Below, piece after piece: positions 9,298 through 15,869 of a stretch of 64,000 nt of DNA; position 1 is the first letter of the stretch; each line of letters begins with the position of its first letter. Made by a program: the position numbers and the translations under genes. The notes beneath the pieces were generated by a model. That model was given only the letters and a program-made list of their open reading frames with translations, searched no databases and was not told the DNA's origin. The stretch is from contig NZ_CP049042.1 in NCBI RefSeq assembly GCF_011040495.1, forward strand, positions 26,430-90,429, given 5' to 3'. Source of the DNA: Pseudohalocynthiibacter aestuariivivens (GTDB lineage: Bacteria > Pseudomonadota > Alphaproteobacteria > Rhodobacterales > Rhodobacteraceae).

Positions 9298-9442
9298 GTT
9301 GAACCTCTCCTGTTTTCGTTGGCTTCAACATGCTGATGATCTTCCAACTGTATAACAAGATTACCGGAGTAACCTGCGTTACCTTGAGTTCGTTCGTGAT
9401 CGAAAAACTGCCTTCCAGATTACTCAAGTAATGCTGCGCTCT

Positions 9443-9593
9443 TCACTGGGTGGGTGCATATAATGGTGTAAGGTTTTCTACTCTGTTGGTGTGTAAGCCC
9501 AACCGAACTGATACCCTACCGCCACCCAGTGAGTTCCTCCCTGTTGGCTGGTTGGCTACTAACTTGCAGGGGAGACATCTCCCCTGCATTTTT
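9443..9593 (+). ncRNA. Possible structured RNA or leader ending in a terminator
   Basis: An 11-bp perfect inverted repeat (TCACTGGGTGG 9443-9453, CCACCCAGTGA 9522-9532) encloses a smaller stem (GTTGG 9485-9489, CCAAC 9499-9503). It is followed by an intrinsic terminator: TGCAGGGGAG (9565-9574), loop ACAT, CTCCCCTGCA (9579-9588), then five Ts. No protein gene accounts for this terminator. TATAAT at 9459-9464 could start a short transcript inside the outer stem; alternatively a transcript from further left includes the whole fold as a riboswitch-like leader for the LuxR gene. Confidence 0.4.
9565..9593 (+). terminator. Strong intrinsic terminator upstream of LuxR gene
   Basis: Ten perfect base pairs, a 4-nt loop (ACAT) and a T5 tail. 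It lies 190 bp before the LuxR-type start codon, so it either ends a short RNA or attenuates the regulator gene. Confidence 0.75.
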
Positions 9594-9782
9594 CCAATTC
9601 TCGTGATGAAAAATTTCCATAATAGGGCAGCTTAACTGCCCCGCACATTGCTTTTCTCTTTATCCTGGGTTTGGCCGAATGAACTTGTCCAACTTCTTGT
9701 CAAAGGCCTCTTTCAACCTCTAGAGTTCCAGTCGCATTTACAACACTTTCACCTAGCAATCCAAACAAGGAAAGGCGCGCGC

Positions 9783-10802
9783 GTGACCGACAAGGAGTTT
9801 TCTCTCAAGATTCCGAAGCTGATGGTTGAGGCAGTCCAGAAACTCGGTACCTTGGAGTTCTATCATGCGCTACTTCGAAACTTCCTGACCATATTACCCA
9901 AATGTGATGCATACATCCTTAAAATGGGACGCAACCATGCTCCGCAGATGCTGCACTTCGAAGGTGGTGGGTTAGCCTGTATGGAACTTTATCTCTCAGG
10001 TATATATCGAATCGACCCAGTTTATCAACTCTGCCGGAAAGGCCCCCAAGACAACTTTTGCAGGCTGAGTGATTTCACAAATGATGGCCCAGAATATCAG
10101 CGTTACTTCGCCTTTGTAACAGGCGGCGGTGTCTGCGAGAATCTTGCGGCTTTATATTCGTTGCCCAGTGGCGACACAATCGTTTTGGCTTGGGACCTTG
10201 AAGAAGAATGTGGTCGGGTCTCTCACGAAACGCTCGTATGGCTCCGAGAATTTTACGAGATTTCCTCAGTTCTTCACGAACAGCATTTACGGCATCTGGC
10301 AGTGAACCCAGATGTGCGTATCTTATCTGCTGATTCTACTTTGCCTTGGGCAATACTGAACTCCAGCTATGAGTTGCTTCATCAAAGCGAGAACTGGCAC
10401 GAGCAGGGAGGGCCTGACCTAATGGCGTATGCAAACGCCCATGGTTTAGGCAGCGGGTTGATCAGAATGGCGAGTGGCGAGTGGTCGGCGGGACGATTCC
10501 CGTCCTCGACCCAAGACAATGCAAGGCTTTGGTTCGTTAGGCTTGAAAGGCCGACCGAAACTCAAGCTCCAGCTTCCTTTGACGAAGCGTTCTCGCAGTT
10601 CGCTGATGAAGCTTGGAGACCCAGCGAAACAGAGGTAGCGAAGCTATCGCTTCAGGGATACGACAATGCGACAATAGCGAAAAAACTAAATATAGGGCAT
10701 CAGGTTGTCAAAAATTACAAGGCTGCCCTCTATCAAAAGGCGGGCATTTCATCCGAAAGGGAGTTTTTCACTCAGTTTTTGAAATTCGTTCTCACGGACT
10801 AA
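9783..10802 (+). CDS. LuxR-type transcriptional regulator, likely of the importer operon
   Basis: 339 residues from GTG 9783, which has AAGGAAAGG before it; the open frame extends further left without a ribosome site. The last ~60 residues form a LuxR/GerE helix-turn-helix (PSETEVAKLSLQGYDNATIA followed by KKLNIGHQVVKNY). The N-terminal part is a divergent sensory domain, not recognisably an acyl-homoserine-lactone pocket. It is transcribed away from the importer operon across a region with repeated palindromes, which suggests it controls that operon in response to the imported compound. The IS30 element is inserted about 25 bp after its stop. Confidence 0.82.
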   Translation: MTDKEFSLKIPKLMVEAVQKLGTLEFYHALLRNFLTILPKCDAYILKMGRNHAPQMLHFEGGGLACMELYLSGIYRIDPVYQLCRKGPQDNFCRLSDFTNDGPEYQRYFAFVTGGGVCENLAALYSLPSGDTIVLAWDLEEECGRVSHETLVWLREFYEISSVLHEQHLRHLAVNPDVRILSADSTLPWAILNSSYELLHQSENWHEQGGPDLMAYANAHGLGSGLIRMASGEWSAGRFPSSTQDNARLWFVRLERPTETQAPASFDEAFSQFADEAWRPSETEVAKLSLQGYDNATIAKKLNIGHQVVKNYKAALYQKAGISSEREFFTQFLKFVLTD

Positions 10803-10826
10803 TTCTTTGACACTGTGAGCGATACC

Positions 10827-11922
10827 TGAACTGCGACTCCTATCGGTGTTGAGGGTAGGGGCGTTGGCTCATCTCTTCCAATATCTTTTCCTTGAAGACC
10901 TCAGCGGGAGTTTTCCACCCGAGGCATTTGCGGGGGGTGTTGTTGAGGCGATCGCAGATCACCTTCATGTCGTGATCTGTGCATCGCCGGATGTCGCGTT
11001 TGCGCGGCAGCCATCGTCTGAGCCTGCGATTGGTGTTTTCCACCGTGCCTTTCTGCCAAGGTGAAGACGGGTCACAAAACCAGGTTTGCGTCCTGATCTC
11101 GGCCTGCAGGTGCGGCCAACTGACGAACTCCGTGCCACGGTCAAACGTAATCGACTTCCGCGCGAGGTGGGGTAGATCACGAATGGTGTCCATGATCTTC
11201 CCCATGACCGGCTGAGTTCGTTTGTTCGGGTTCTTCAAAATGACTGTGAACCGGCTAACGCGCTCGACCAGAGACGTCACGTTCGTCTGCCCAAGTTTCT
11301 GTTTGAACAGAATCAAATCACCTTCCCAGTGCCCAAACTGGCGGCGGTGCGCGACATCGTCGGGGCGCAACAGAATGCTGACATCTCGATCAAATTTGGG
11401 CGGCAGGCGCTTTCTGGCGCGGCGCGGCCTGCGGACCTTGCGGTGCTCAGGCAGGTACCACCACGGCTCCCGCGCCATGCCTTCCTTGGAATAGATGTAG
11501 CGATAGATCGTTTCCTGGCAGACCCGCAGTTTCGCGCCTTCATAGATCATACGGTTGCCGATTTGCTCAGGCGTCCAGCCTTGTTTGATGCGCTCGGTCA
11601 CACGCTTGCACAGATCAGGATGCCGGATCAGTTTGCGTTGCGTGGATCGCCGTTGCTGAGTGCGTTGATGCGCGGCCATTCCAAAGTAACCGACGTACTT
11701 CTTCGGGAAGGCATCATCGGCCCAGAAGTTGCGTTTGATCTCGCGGAAAATCGTCGATTTGTGGCGCTTCAGAACCCGCGCCATCTCGGCAACAGGGACC
11801 TTTGCAAGCCACCAGTCTTCGATCCGGCGGCGTTCTTGTAAGCTCAGTTGCGTATAAACCGTTCCCATGCGATATTTCTCCCATTAGATAACGCGTTGTT
11901 TTCTAATAGGAGTCGCACTTCA
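10827..11922 (-). mobile_element. IS30-family insertion sequence
   Basis: Terminal inverted repeats bracket one transposase gene: TGAACTGCGACTCCTAT at 10827-10843 and its near-complement ATAGGAGTCGCACTTCA at 11906-11922 (one mismatch). Length about 1.1 kb, normal for the family. No convincing target duplication is visible in the flanks. It sits exactly between the metabolic region and the ubiquitin-like operon. Confidence 0.85.
10840..11868 (-). CDS. IS30-family transposase
   Basis: 342 residues, full length. N-terminal helix-turn-helix (LSLQERRRIEDW..., MARVLKRHKSTIFREIKRN) and a DDE catalytic domain with Asp in HWEGDLI, Asp in TFDRGTE and Glu in KGTVENTNRRLR. The gene fills the element between the inverted repeats. 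It appears intact. Confidence 0.95.
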   Translation of the reverse strand: MGTVYTQLSLQERRRIEDWWLAKVPVAEMARVLKRHKSTIFREIKRNFWADDAFPKKYVGYFGMAAHQRTQQRRSTQRKLIRHPDLCKRVTERIKQGWTPEQIGNRMIYEGAKLRVCQETIYRYIYSKEGMAREPWWYLPEHRKVRRPRRARKRLPPKFDRDVSILLRPDDVAHRRQFGHWEGDLILFKQKLGQTNVTSLVERVSRFTVILKNPNKRTQPVMGKIMDTIRDLPHLARKSITFDRGTEFVSWPHLQAEIRTQTWFCDPSSPWQKGTVENTNRRLRRWLPRKRDIRRCTDHDMKVICDRLNNTPRKCLGWKTPAEVFKEKILEEMSQRPYPQHR

Positions 11923-11962
11923 AAGTAGCGCGCACCCGCGTACAACTCTCAGTCGCGTAAGG

Positions 11963-11979
11963 TTTATTATGTTAATAAA
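11963..11979. repeat. A/T-only inverted repeat after the caspase-like gene
   Basis: TTTATTA-TGT-TAATAAA, a perfect 7-bp inverted repeat just past the caspase-like stop. Weak as a terminator because the stem has no G-C pairs. Confidence 0.3.
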
Positions 11980-11986
11980 TGGAAAG

Positions 11987-12739
11987 TCACCTAGCGTGAT
12001 ATCCAGATTTCAGGTTCCCGTTTTCCCAAATGCGAAATGGACATCGCGCGATCGCTGCGTAAGCACGTTTAAACGCAACCGTCGTAGTTCGTCCGTCTAA
12101 AAGGTGCTTGTTCAAGAACATTTGTACAAACAGTGAAGAGTCTGCGCCGTGAACCGCCGAAAATGGAGCTATGTAGGATTCACAAACAGGGCTGGCTGAT
12201 ATCTCTCTTGCGATGGGCGCCTTTCCTGTTTCACAGGCGAGGAACAGTATCGTCTTTGGTTGCACTCCTTCGACTTCCAATACTGCTAAAAGCCGTTCGG
12301 CATTTGCGGGTTCTCCGAGGCCAAATGTAATAGAATCAGGCGAGCCGTGGCCAATGAAAATTAGGTGACTGTAGACCGCATGGTTCAAAGCCCAGTAACT
12401 GCCGAGTTCGTCGATTGTTCTAATGTCAATCCGCCTGACAAACTCGTCTGTCACCAAAATTCTTGAAAACTGCAGGACTGATTTTGCAAGAGGGTCTAGA
12501 AGGCTGTCTTCCGTCCTGAAATCTCCAATCCTTACGATCAAGAATCCAAGGCCTCGGTGAGCTGCAGAAGAACCCACGGAGACATTGTTGCCATCATTGT
12601 CCACCAAGTCGATCGTGATTGTCCTGTCCGCGACGGCAACCACACGACTCTGCCGAAACGCAGAACCTTCGACGTTTTCAATGCCAATCTTCGACTTGGG
12701 GATAAAGACCTGCTCATCAACTTGCTGATTTCTGGCCAT
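11987..12739 (-). CDS. Caspase/CHAT-like protease, probable effector of the ubiquitin-like operon
   Basis: 250 residues. The catalytic dyad pattern of the caspase-haemoglobinase fold is visible: His131 in SHLIFIGHGSPD after a hydrophobic strand, and Cys169 in TILFLACETGKAP, followed by a conserved-looking segment APFSAVHGADSSLF. Start ATG 12737-12739 has GAGGAAGT upstream. It is the last gene of the reverse-strand array after the E1 gene, separated by 188 bp that are partly open in the E1 frame. CHAT/caspase-like proteases are common death effectors in bacterial immunity. No ubiquitin-like or peptide-binding domain is fused to it. Fold assignment rests on motif context only. Confidence 0.72.
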   Translation of the reverse strand: MARNQQVDEQVFIPKSKIGIENVEGSAFRQSRVVAVADRTITIDLVDNDGNNVSVGSSAAHRGLGFLIVRIGDFRTEDSLLDPLAKSVLQFSRILVTDEFVRRIDIRTIDELGSYWALNHAVYSHLIFIGHGSPDSITFGLGEPANAERLLAVLEVEGVQPKTILFLACETGKAPIAREISASPVCESYIAPFSAVHGADSSLFVQMFLNKHLLDGRTTTVAFKRAYAAIARCPFRIWENGNLKSGYHAR

Positions 12740-12756
12740 TACTTCCTCAGGATTGA

Positions 12757-12888
12757 TCAGTTGTTCGGACAGCTTCGCGCCTTGGAAGCGTCACGGTCAA
12801 CAAGTTTTGGCGTTTGGACCGAAAGGTTTAGGACAGCTGCTTCGATGAACGATGCTTCGACGTGAAATCGCTTGATCAAAGATACCAC
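12757..12888 (-). CDS. Possible small ORF or E1 read-through tail
   Basis: After the E1 stop (TAG, 12928-12930) the same frame stays open for 56 codons until TGA at 12757-12759, just 17 bp before the caspase-like ATG. A GTG at 12886-12888 could begin a 43-residue peptide (MVSLIKRFHVEASFIEAAVL...). No good ribosome site is seen. It may be nothing, a small protein, or a C-terminal extension made by read-through. Confidence 0.25.
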   Translation of the reverse strand: MVSLIKRFHVEASFIEAAVLNLSVQTPKLVDRDASKARSCPNN

Positions 12889-12927
12889 AACAACCCGCTG
12901 GCGCCCTTCGACTTCCCTTCCCCAAGC

Positions 12928-14307
12928 CTAACCGATCAATGCATCAGTGAAGCCGGGATTCATGTGTGCAGGCTCACCATTTTGTCCGCTCTCCACAATG
13001 TGACGATGATCTATGCTCAAAAGATCTAGATCGGCGAGTTGACACCGGCGCCCACCGTGCAGAAGGCGCAGAATTTCGCTAACCGCGAGGCAGGAGGCTA
13101 CCATTCCAACGAAGGGGGCTCCGACAGCTTTTCCCGCCAGGAGCGTGGCACCACATTGATCAAGCGTCCTGGCTTTCACCAGTTTTTCATAGGCAACGGG
13201 CATGGCGTGGCCAGTTGAATAATCTGCAGCTAGCCAAATATCATCGGCCGGCCGGAGACCTGGTAAGACGTGCATTCTGATTTTCTGGAAGTCGTGGTGA
13301 CCCCGCCCCAGCCCGGCCTCAACAACCAAGTCAAAGCCGGCTTTGTCGAGTGCTCTGCGCCCAAGTGCATTGTCGAGGCCGCACAAGGCGATGGCGGGTT
13401 CCGTAGGCTGACGCATAAAGTCGTCTGCAAAATACCGCTCCATCAGTGAGACCGAATGTCCCCGGTCTTCTGCCCAATCGGCGAGAACACGGGTTTTTTT
13501 CTGGCCGACCATGGACGGTGCGGTCAAAATAGAGGTGCTGTGTGTCGAGGTGGTGACGTCGTCGATATCCTGCAGAACGAGGGACAGAGCCGAGGGGTCT
13601 GCATAAGGTAACAGGCCCACATTCCAAAGATAAGCCTGTCCTAAGTGGCCGAGACCGATCAGCCAAAGTCGATTTGGCAAATACTTGAGCGTGGGTTCGG
13701 ACGGATCTTCAGCGCGCCAATCGATGTCTGGATTGAGCTTCCAAAGAGACAGCCCTAGGGTGCGCCGACCAGCGATTGGCAAGGCTTTACTTACGTGAAA
13801 ATATGCTTCGGCCACGGCGAGGGCAGCACTCAAAGTTGCCGCGGTCGCAATGGGAGCTTTTTGGGGAACTCCAAGTTCAGAATGCGCTGGCATAATACCG
13901 CCTCGCCACCCCGCAGCTTGCGTGCGAATGGCAAACCCGTCGCGCCTTGGACGCGCGCCTCCCCCGATGAAAATGACGGGATCCTCACCCAGGTCTGGCG
14001 TGATAGCACCACCGTGCTGAATGACCTCATCAGCCAACGACTTGCTGCCCACTTGGCCTATCAACAGTCGGGCCGCCGAGACGCCTGAAACGTGAACCCC
14101 TCCCAGAAACACTCGGCTTGCTAAAGCAACGACCGTGAGCAAAGCGGTTTGATGTTCTGGGTTGTCAGCATCGGCTGGATCAATTGCAACAGAAAGCCGG
14201 TAGCCTTCAAACAGACGTTCGGCGGCCTCGACTGTTTCAACAGTGCCGCTGTCCAGGGCTTGTTTCATCAGGCGGTGAAGGGTGTCACCATTTATGGGTT
14301 TGTCCAT
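12928..14307 (-). CDS. E1-like (ThiF-fold) ubiquitin-activating enzyme
   Basis: 459 residues from ATG 14305-14307, which has GAGAGG placed correctly. A ~200-residue N-terminal domain precedes a Rossmann-type ThiF/E1 adenylation domain: GLGHLG at about 218-223, acidic LQDIDDVT (~246-252), Lys270 (GQKKTR), Asp312 (CGLDN). Cys385 (DQCGATLLAGKAVGAPFVG) is a candidate thioester cysteine. E1 enzymes adenylate the C-terminus of a ubiquitin-like protein and pass it to E2. It follows the JAMM gene by about 10 bp and belongs to the operon Ubl-E2-JAMM-E1. Comparable enzymes are BilC/BubC-class E1s of antiphage operons. Confidence 0.85.
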   Translation of the reverse strand: MDKPINGDTLHRLMKQALDSGTVETVEAAERLFEGYRLSVAIDPADADNPEHQTALLTVVALASRVFLGGVHVSGVSAARLLIGQVGSKSLADEVIQHGGAITPDLGEDPVIFIGGGARPRRDGFAIRTQAAGWRGGIMPAHSELGVPQKAPIATAATLSAALAVAEAYFHVSKALPIAGRRTLGLSLWKLNPDIDWRAEDPSEPTLKYLPNRLWLIGLGHLGQAYLWNVGLLPYADPSALSLVLQDIDDVTTSTHSTSILTAPSMVGQKKTRVLADWAEDRGHSVSLMERYFADDFMRQPTEPAIALCGLDNALGRRALDKAGFDLVVEAGLGRGHHDFQKIRMHVLPGLRPADDIWLAADYSTGHAMPVAYEKLVKARTLDQCGATLLAGKAVGAPFVGMVASCLAVSEILRLLHGGRRCQLADLDLLSIDHRHIVESGQNGEPAHMNPGFTDALIG

Positions 14308-14317
14308 AGGGACCTCT

Positions 14318-14779
14318 CTAGAATCCGACATGAAAGAACGATTTGCGCTTCGACTTCGGAACACTTTCCCAATCCTTGTTTCCAAGGTAGCGATAGATCC
14401 CAACGGTCGAACGTTTTGCGCGGTTTGCAAAATTCGGGACGATCAGTGCCAGGTGCCCTGATCGGGAAATCATTGGATATGCGCGGTCTGACTTGCTTTG
14501 CTGCTCTCCACCTGGATGGACGTGCACATCCGCCACGACGGTCAGTTTTCGCGCTTTGCAGATTGCCCATAGATCACTGAAATACCGTCCGTCGAAGCGC
14601 ACGATGCCTGAATCCAGACAATGCGGATCAAGATCGTCATAGAGAACGAATTCTACAATCCGGGCCTGGCTGCCCACCTTATAGCCAAGAAGAAAGGCGC
14701 CGCTTTCGCGGCTGCCGTTAGCGCCCCGTTGGCGCAAGCCGGCCATCAGCTTGCGCCAAAGAAACCATGAGCATGACAA
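14318..14779 (-). CDS. JAB/JAMM-family deubiquitinase-like metalloprotease
   Basis: All JAMM zinc and catalytic residues are present. Counting from TTG 14777-14779 they are Glu25 (RESGAFLLG), His86 and His88 (VADVHVHPGG), Ser95 and Asp98. Such enzymes trim the C-terminus of ubiquitin-like proteins or remove them from targets. The start is uncertain: no ATG with a ribosome site lies after the E2 stop, so TTG 14779 (1 nt past the E2 stop) or ATG 14744-14746 are the options. The segment between them (SWFLWRKL) looks like real JAB sequence, favouring the longer form. Confidence 0.83.
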   Translation of the reverse strand: MSCSWFLWRKLMAGLRQRGANGSRESGAFLLGYKVGSQARIVEFVLYDDLDPHCLDSGIVRFDGRYFSDLWAICKARKLTVVADVHVHPGGEQQSKSDRAYPMISRSGHLALIVPNFANRAKRSTVGIYRYLGNKDWESVPKSKRKSFFHVGF

Positions 14780-14780
14780 T

Positions 14781-15254
14781 TCATGCCGCGGTGCGAACAG
14801 GTGGCGTATAGTCCGCGCAATTGAGAAGTTCATGAACCAGCTCCAGATATTGGTTGATCCCGATTTTCGGGTTCCAGATTTTCGACGGCATTTCCTGGCG
14901 CCAGTTTTCGTGGCCTTCAAAGCTTGTACGATCGCAAGGCAGGTAAAGCGCCGAACCGTTCTTCCAGTCGGTCCTGAAGACCGATGACAGTCGACCGCCC
15001 CTGCCCCGTGGCCACATATCCAAGCCCAGTTGAGTGTTCTTGGACATGTCCCAAAGGCCGGCTGTCGGCGCGCGCTCTGGATAACCTGCGCAATGAAATC
15101 GAAGGACATATTCTTGGGCGTCCGACGCGGTGACAGCGATGAAGACATAAGGCCAACTCATCTCGGCGAGACGCCACCGCCCTTCAAGTGCAGCGAGCTT
15201 GAAGGACGGCTTGGCGAGATCGGCGGACAATGCCCGTTCATCAGGACTGCTCAT
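14781..15254 (-). CDS. E2-like ubiquitin-conjugating enzyme
   Basis: 157 residues. The UBC-like fold is recognisable from [18 protein letters not shown] (strand and Pro-rich turn) and the active-site region [18 protein letters not shown] with candidate catalytic Cys107. This pattern is typical of E2s in bacterial ubiquitin-like operons. Its start overlaps the Ubl stop in an ATGA (15251-15254). It should accept the ubiquitin-like protein from the E1 and transfer it to a target; no E3 gene is seen. Confidence 0.8.
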   Translation of the reverse strand: MSSPDERALSADLAKPSFKLAALEGRWRLAEMSWPYVFIAVTASDAQEYVLRFHCAGYPERAPTAGLWDMSKNTQLGLDMWPRGRGGRLSSVFRTDWKNGSALYLPCDRTSFEGHENWRQEMPSKIWNPKIGINQYLELVHELLNCADYTPPVRTAA

Positions 15255-15760
15255 TGAGCCGACCCGGTGTGGCCGTTGACACGCTGATCGGGGACGAGAT
15301 CAAACTCCAGCTTGGTACAGCCACATTTGGCAAGCGCGCCGATATGGGTGCCGGGGTGAGGCCGTTCGTGGGTGCCGGAAATCTGAAGCAGATGTTCACC
15401 CGCCTCTTCCTTGGCCATGCCAAACTTGTTTTTGGCGAACCAGCGTTTGACACGTTTGATCGTGGCCGAGGGCGGGAACCAGCGCCCTTCATCTTCACCG
15501 TTATACGTGACACACACTTCGATCTTGCGCTGCCGATGAAAGTGAAGTTTGAGGCCGGCCGGATTTCCAAGATCAGCCAGGCAAGCATCATCAGAAGACG
15601 GATCTGCGGCATCTTCGATGAACACGTGGATGTCACTGGTGAAGCCAAGGCTCTCGCTGATCAGTTTTTTGAAGTCGCCGATAGTTGCCGCGTCTTCAAG
15701 CTCCAAGTGCTGGATGTCGTCAAGGTCTTCACCTTGATAGAAAATATCAATTTGGGTCAT
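15251..15760 (-). CDS. Tandem ubiquitin-like protein
   Basis: 169 residues that read as two beta-grasp units: residues 1-77 ([20 protein letters not shown]...) and 78-158 ([20 protein letters not shown]...). This ISG15-like double architecture is the hallmark of BilA-type modifiers. The C-terminus is NGHTGSAQ, without a terminal diglycine; Gly166 or Gly163 could become the reactive end if the JAMM enzyme trims the tail. Start ATG with CCGGAGAATG upstream. A promoter-like motif shared with the sigma gene lies 61 bp before the start. Confidence 0.78.
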   Translation of the reverse strand: MTQIDIFYQGEDLDDIQHLELEDAATIGDFKKLISESLGFTSDIHVFIEDAADPSSDDACLADLGNPAGLKLHFHRQRKIEVCVTYNGEDEGRWFPPSATIKRVKRWFAKNKFGMAKEEAGEHLLQISGTHERPHPGTHIGALAKCGCTKLEFDLVPDQRVNGHTGSAQ

Positions 15761-15821
15761 TACTCATTCTCCGGGGAACTGAAGAGTGAGGCACCATTGC
15801 CCACCTACGTCCCTTCGAATG

Positions 15822-15852
15822 GTTAATCGTTTGCTGGTGGTCCAAACCGGAA
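15822..15852 (-). promoter_or_regulatory. Putative sigma-dependent promoter for the Ubl module
   Basis: On the reverse strand it reads TTCCGGTTT, nine variable bases, GCAAACGATTAAC. The same two blocks with identical spacing occur at 20833-20863 before the sigma-factor gene. Distance to the start codon is 61 bp here and 58 bp there. Layout fits a -35/-10 pair for the operon's own sigma factor. Confidence 0.7.
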
Positions 15853-15869
15853 GCGCGGACCCAAAAAAG

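Larger units (their letters stand above)
9298..9782. promoter_or_regulatory. Divergent control region between importer operon and LuxR gene
   Basis: 485 bp without a protein gene. It holds two AGATTAC-N4-GTAA palindromes (9358-9372 and 9417-9431) 50-130 bp upstream of the binding-protein gene, and an additional GTAAC-CTGC-GTTAC inverted repeat (9369-9382) overlapping the first. Further right are a perfect TATAAT (9459-9464), long inverted repeats and a strong forward terminator. These are good candidates for regulator binding sites and for a small transcript. Confidence 0.55.

Noticed and set aside
8347-9336. 329-codon forward open frame
   Set aside because: Antisense shadow of the periplasmic binding-protein gene.
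10827-11922. Target-site duplication for the IS30 element
   Set aside because: Flanking bases (ACC on the left, AAG on the right) do not match.
11987-15760. Plain BilABCD annotation
   Set aside because: Components match in kind, but the gene order, the protease and the linked sigma/helicase module differ, and subtype needs alignment.
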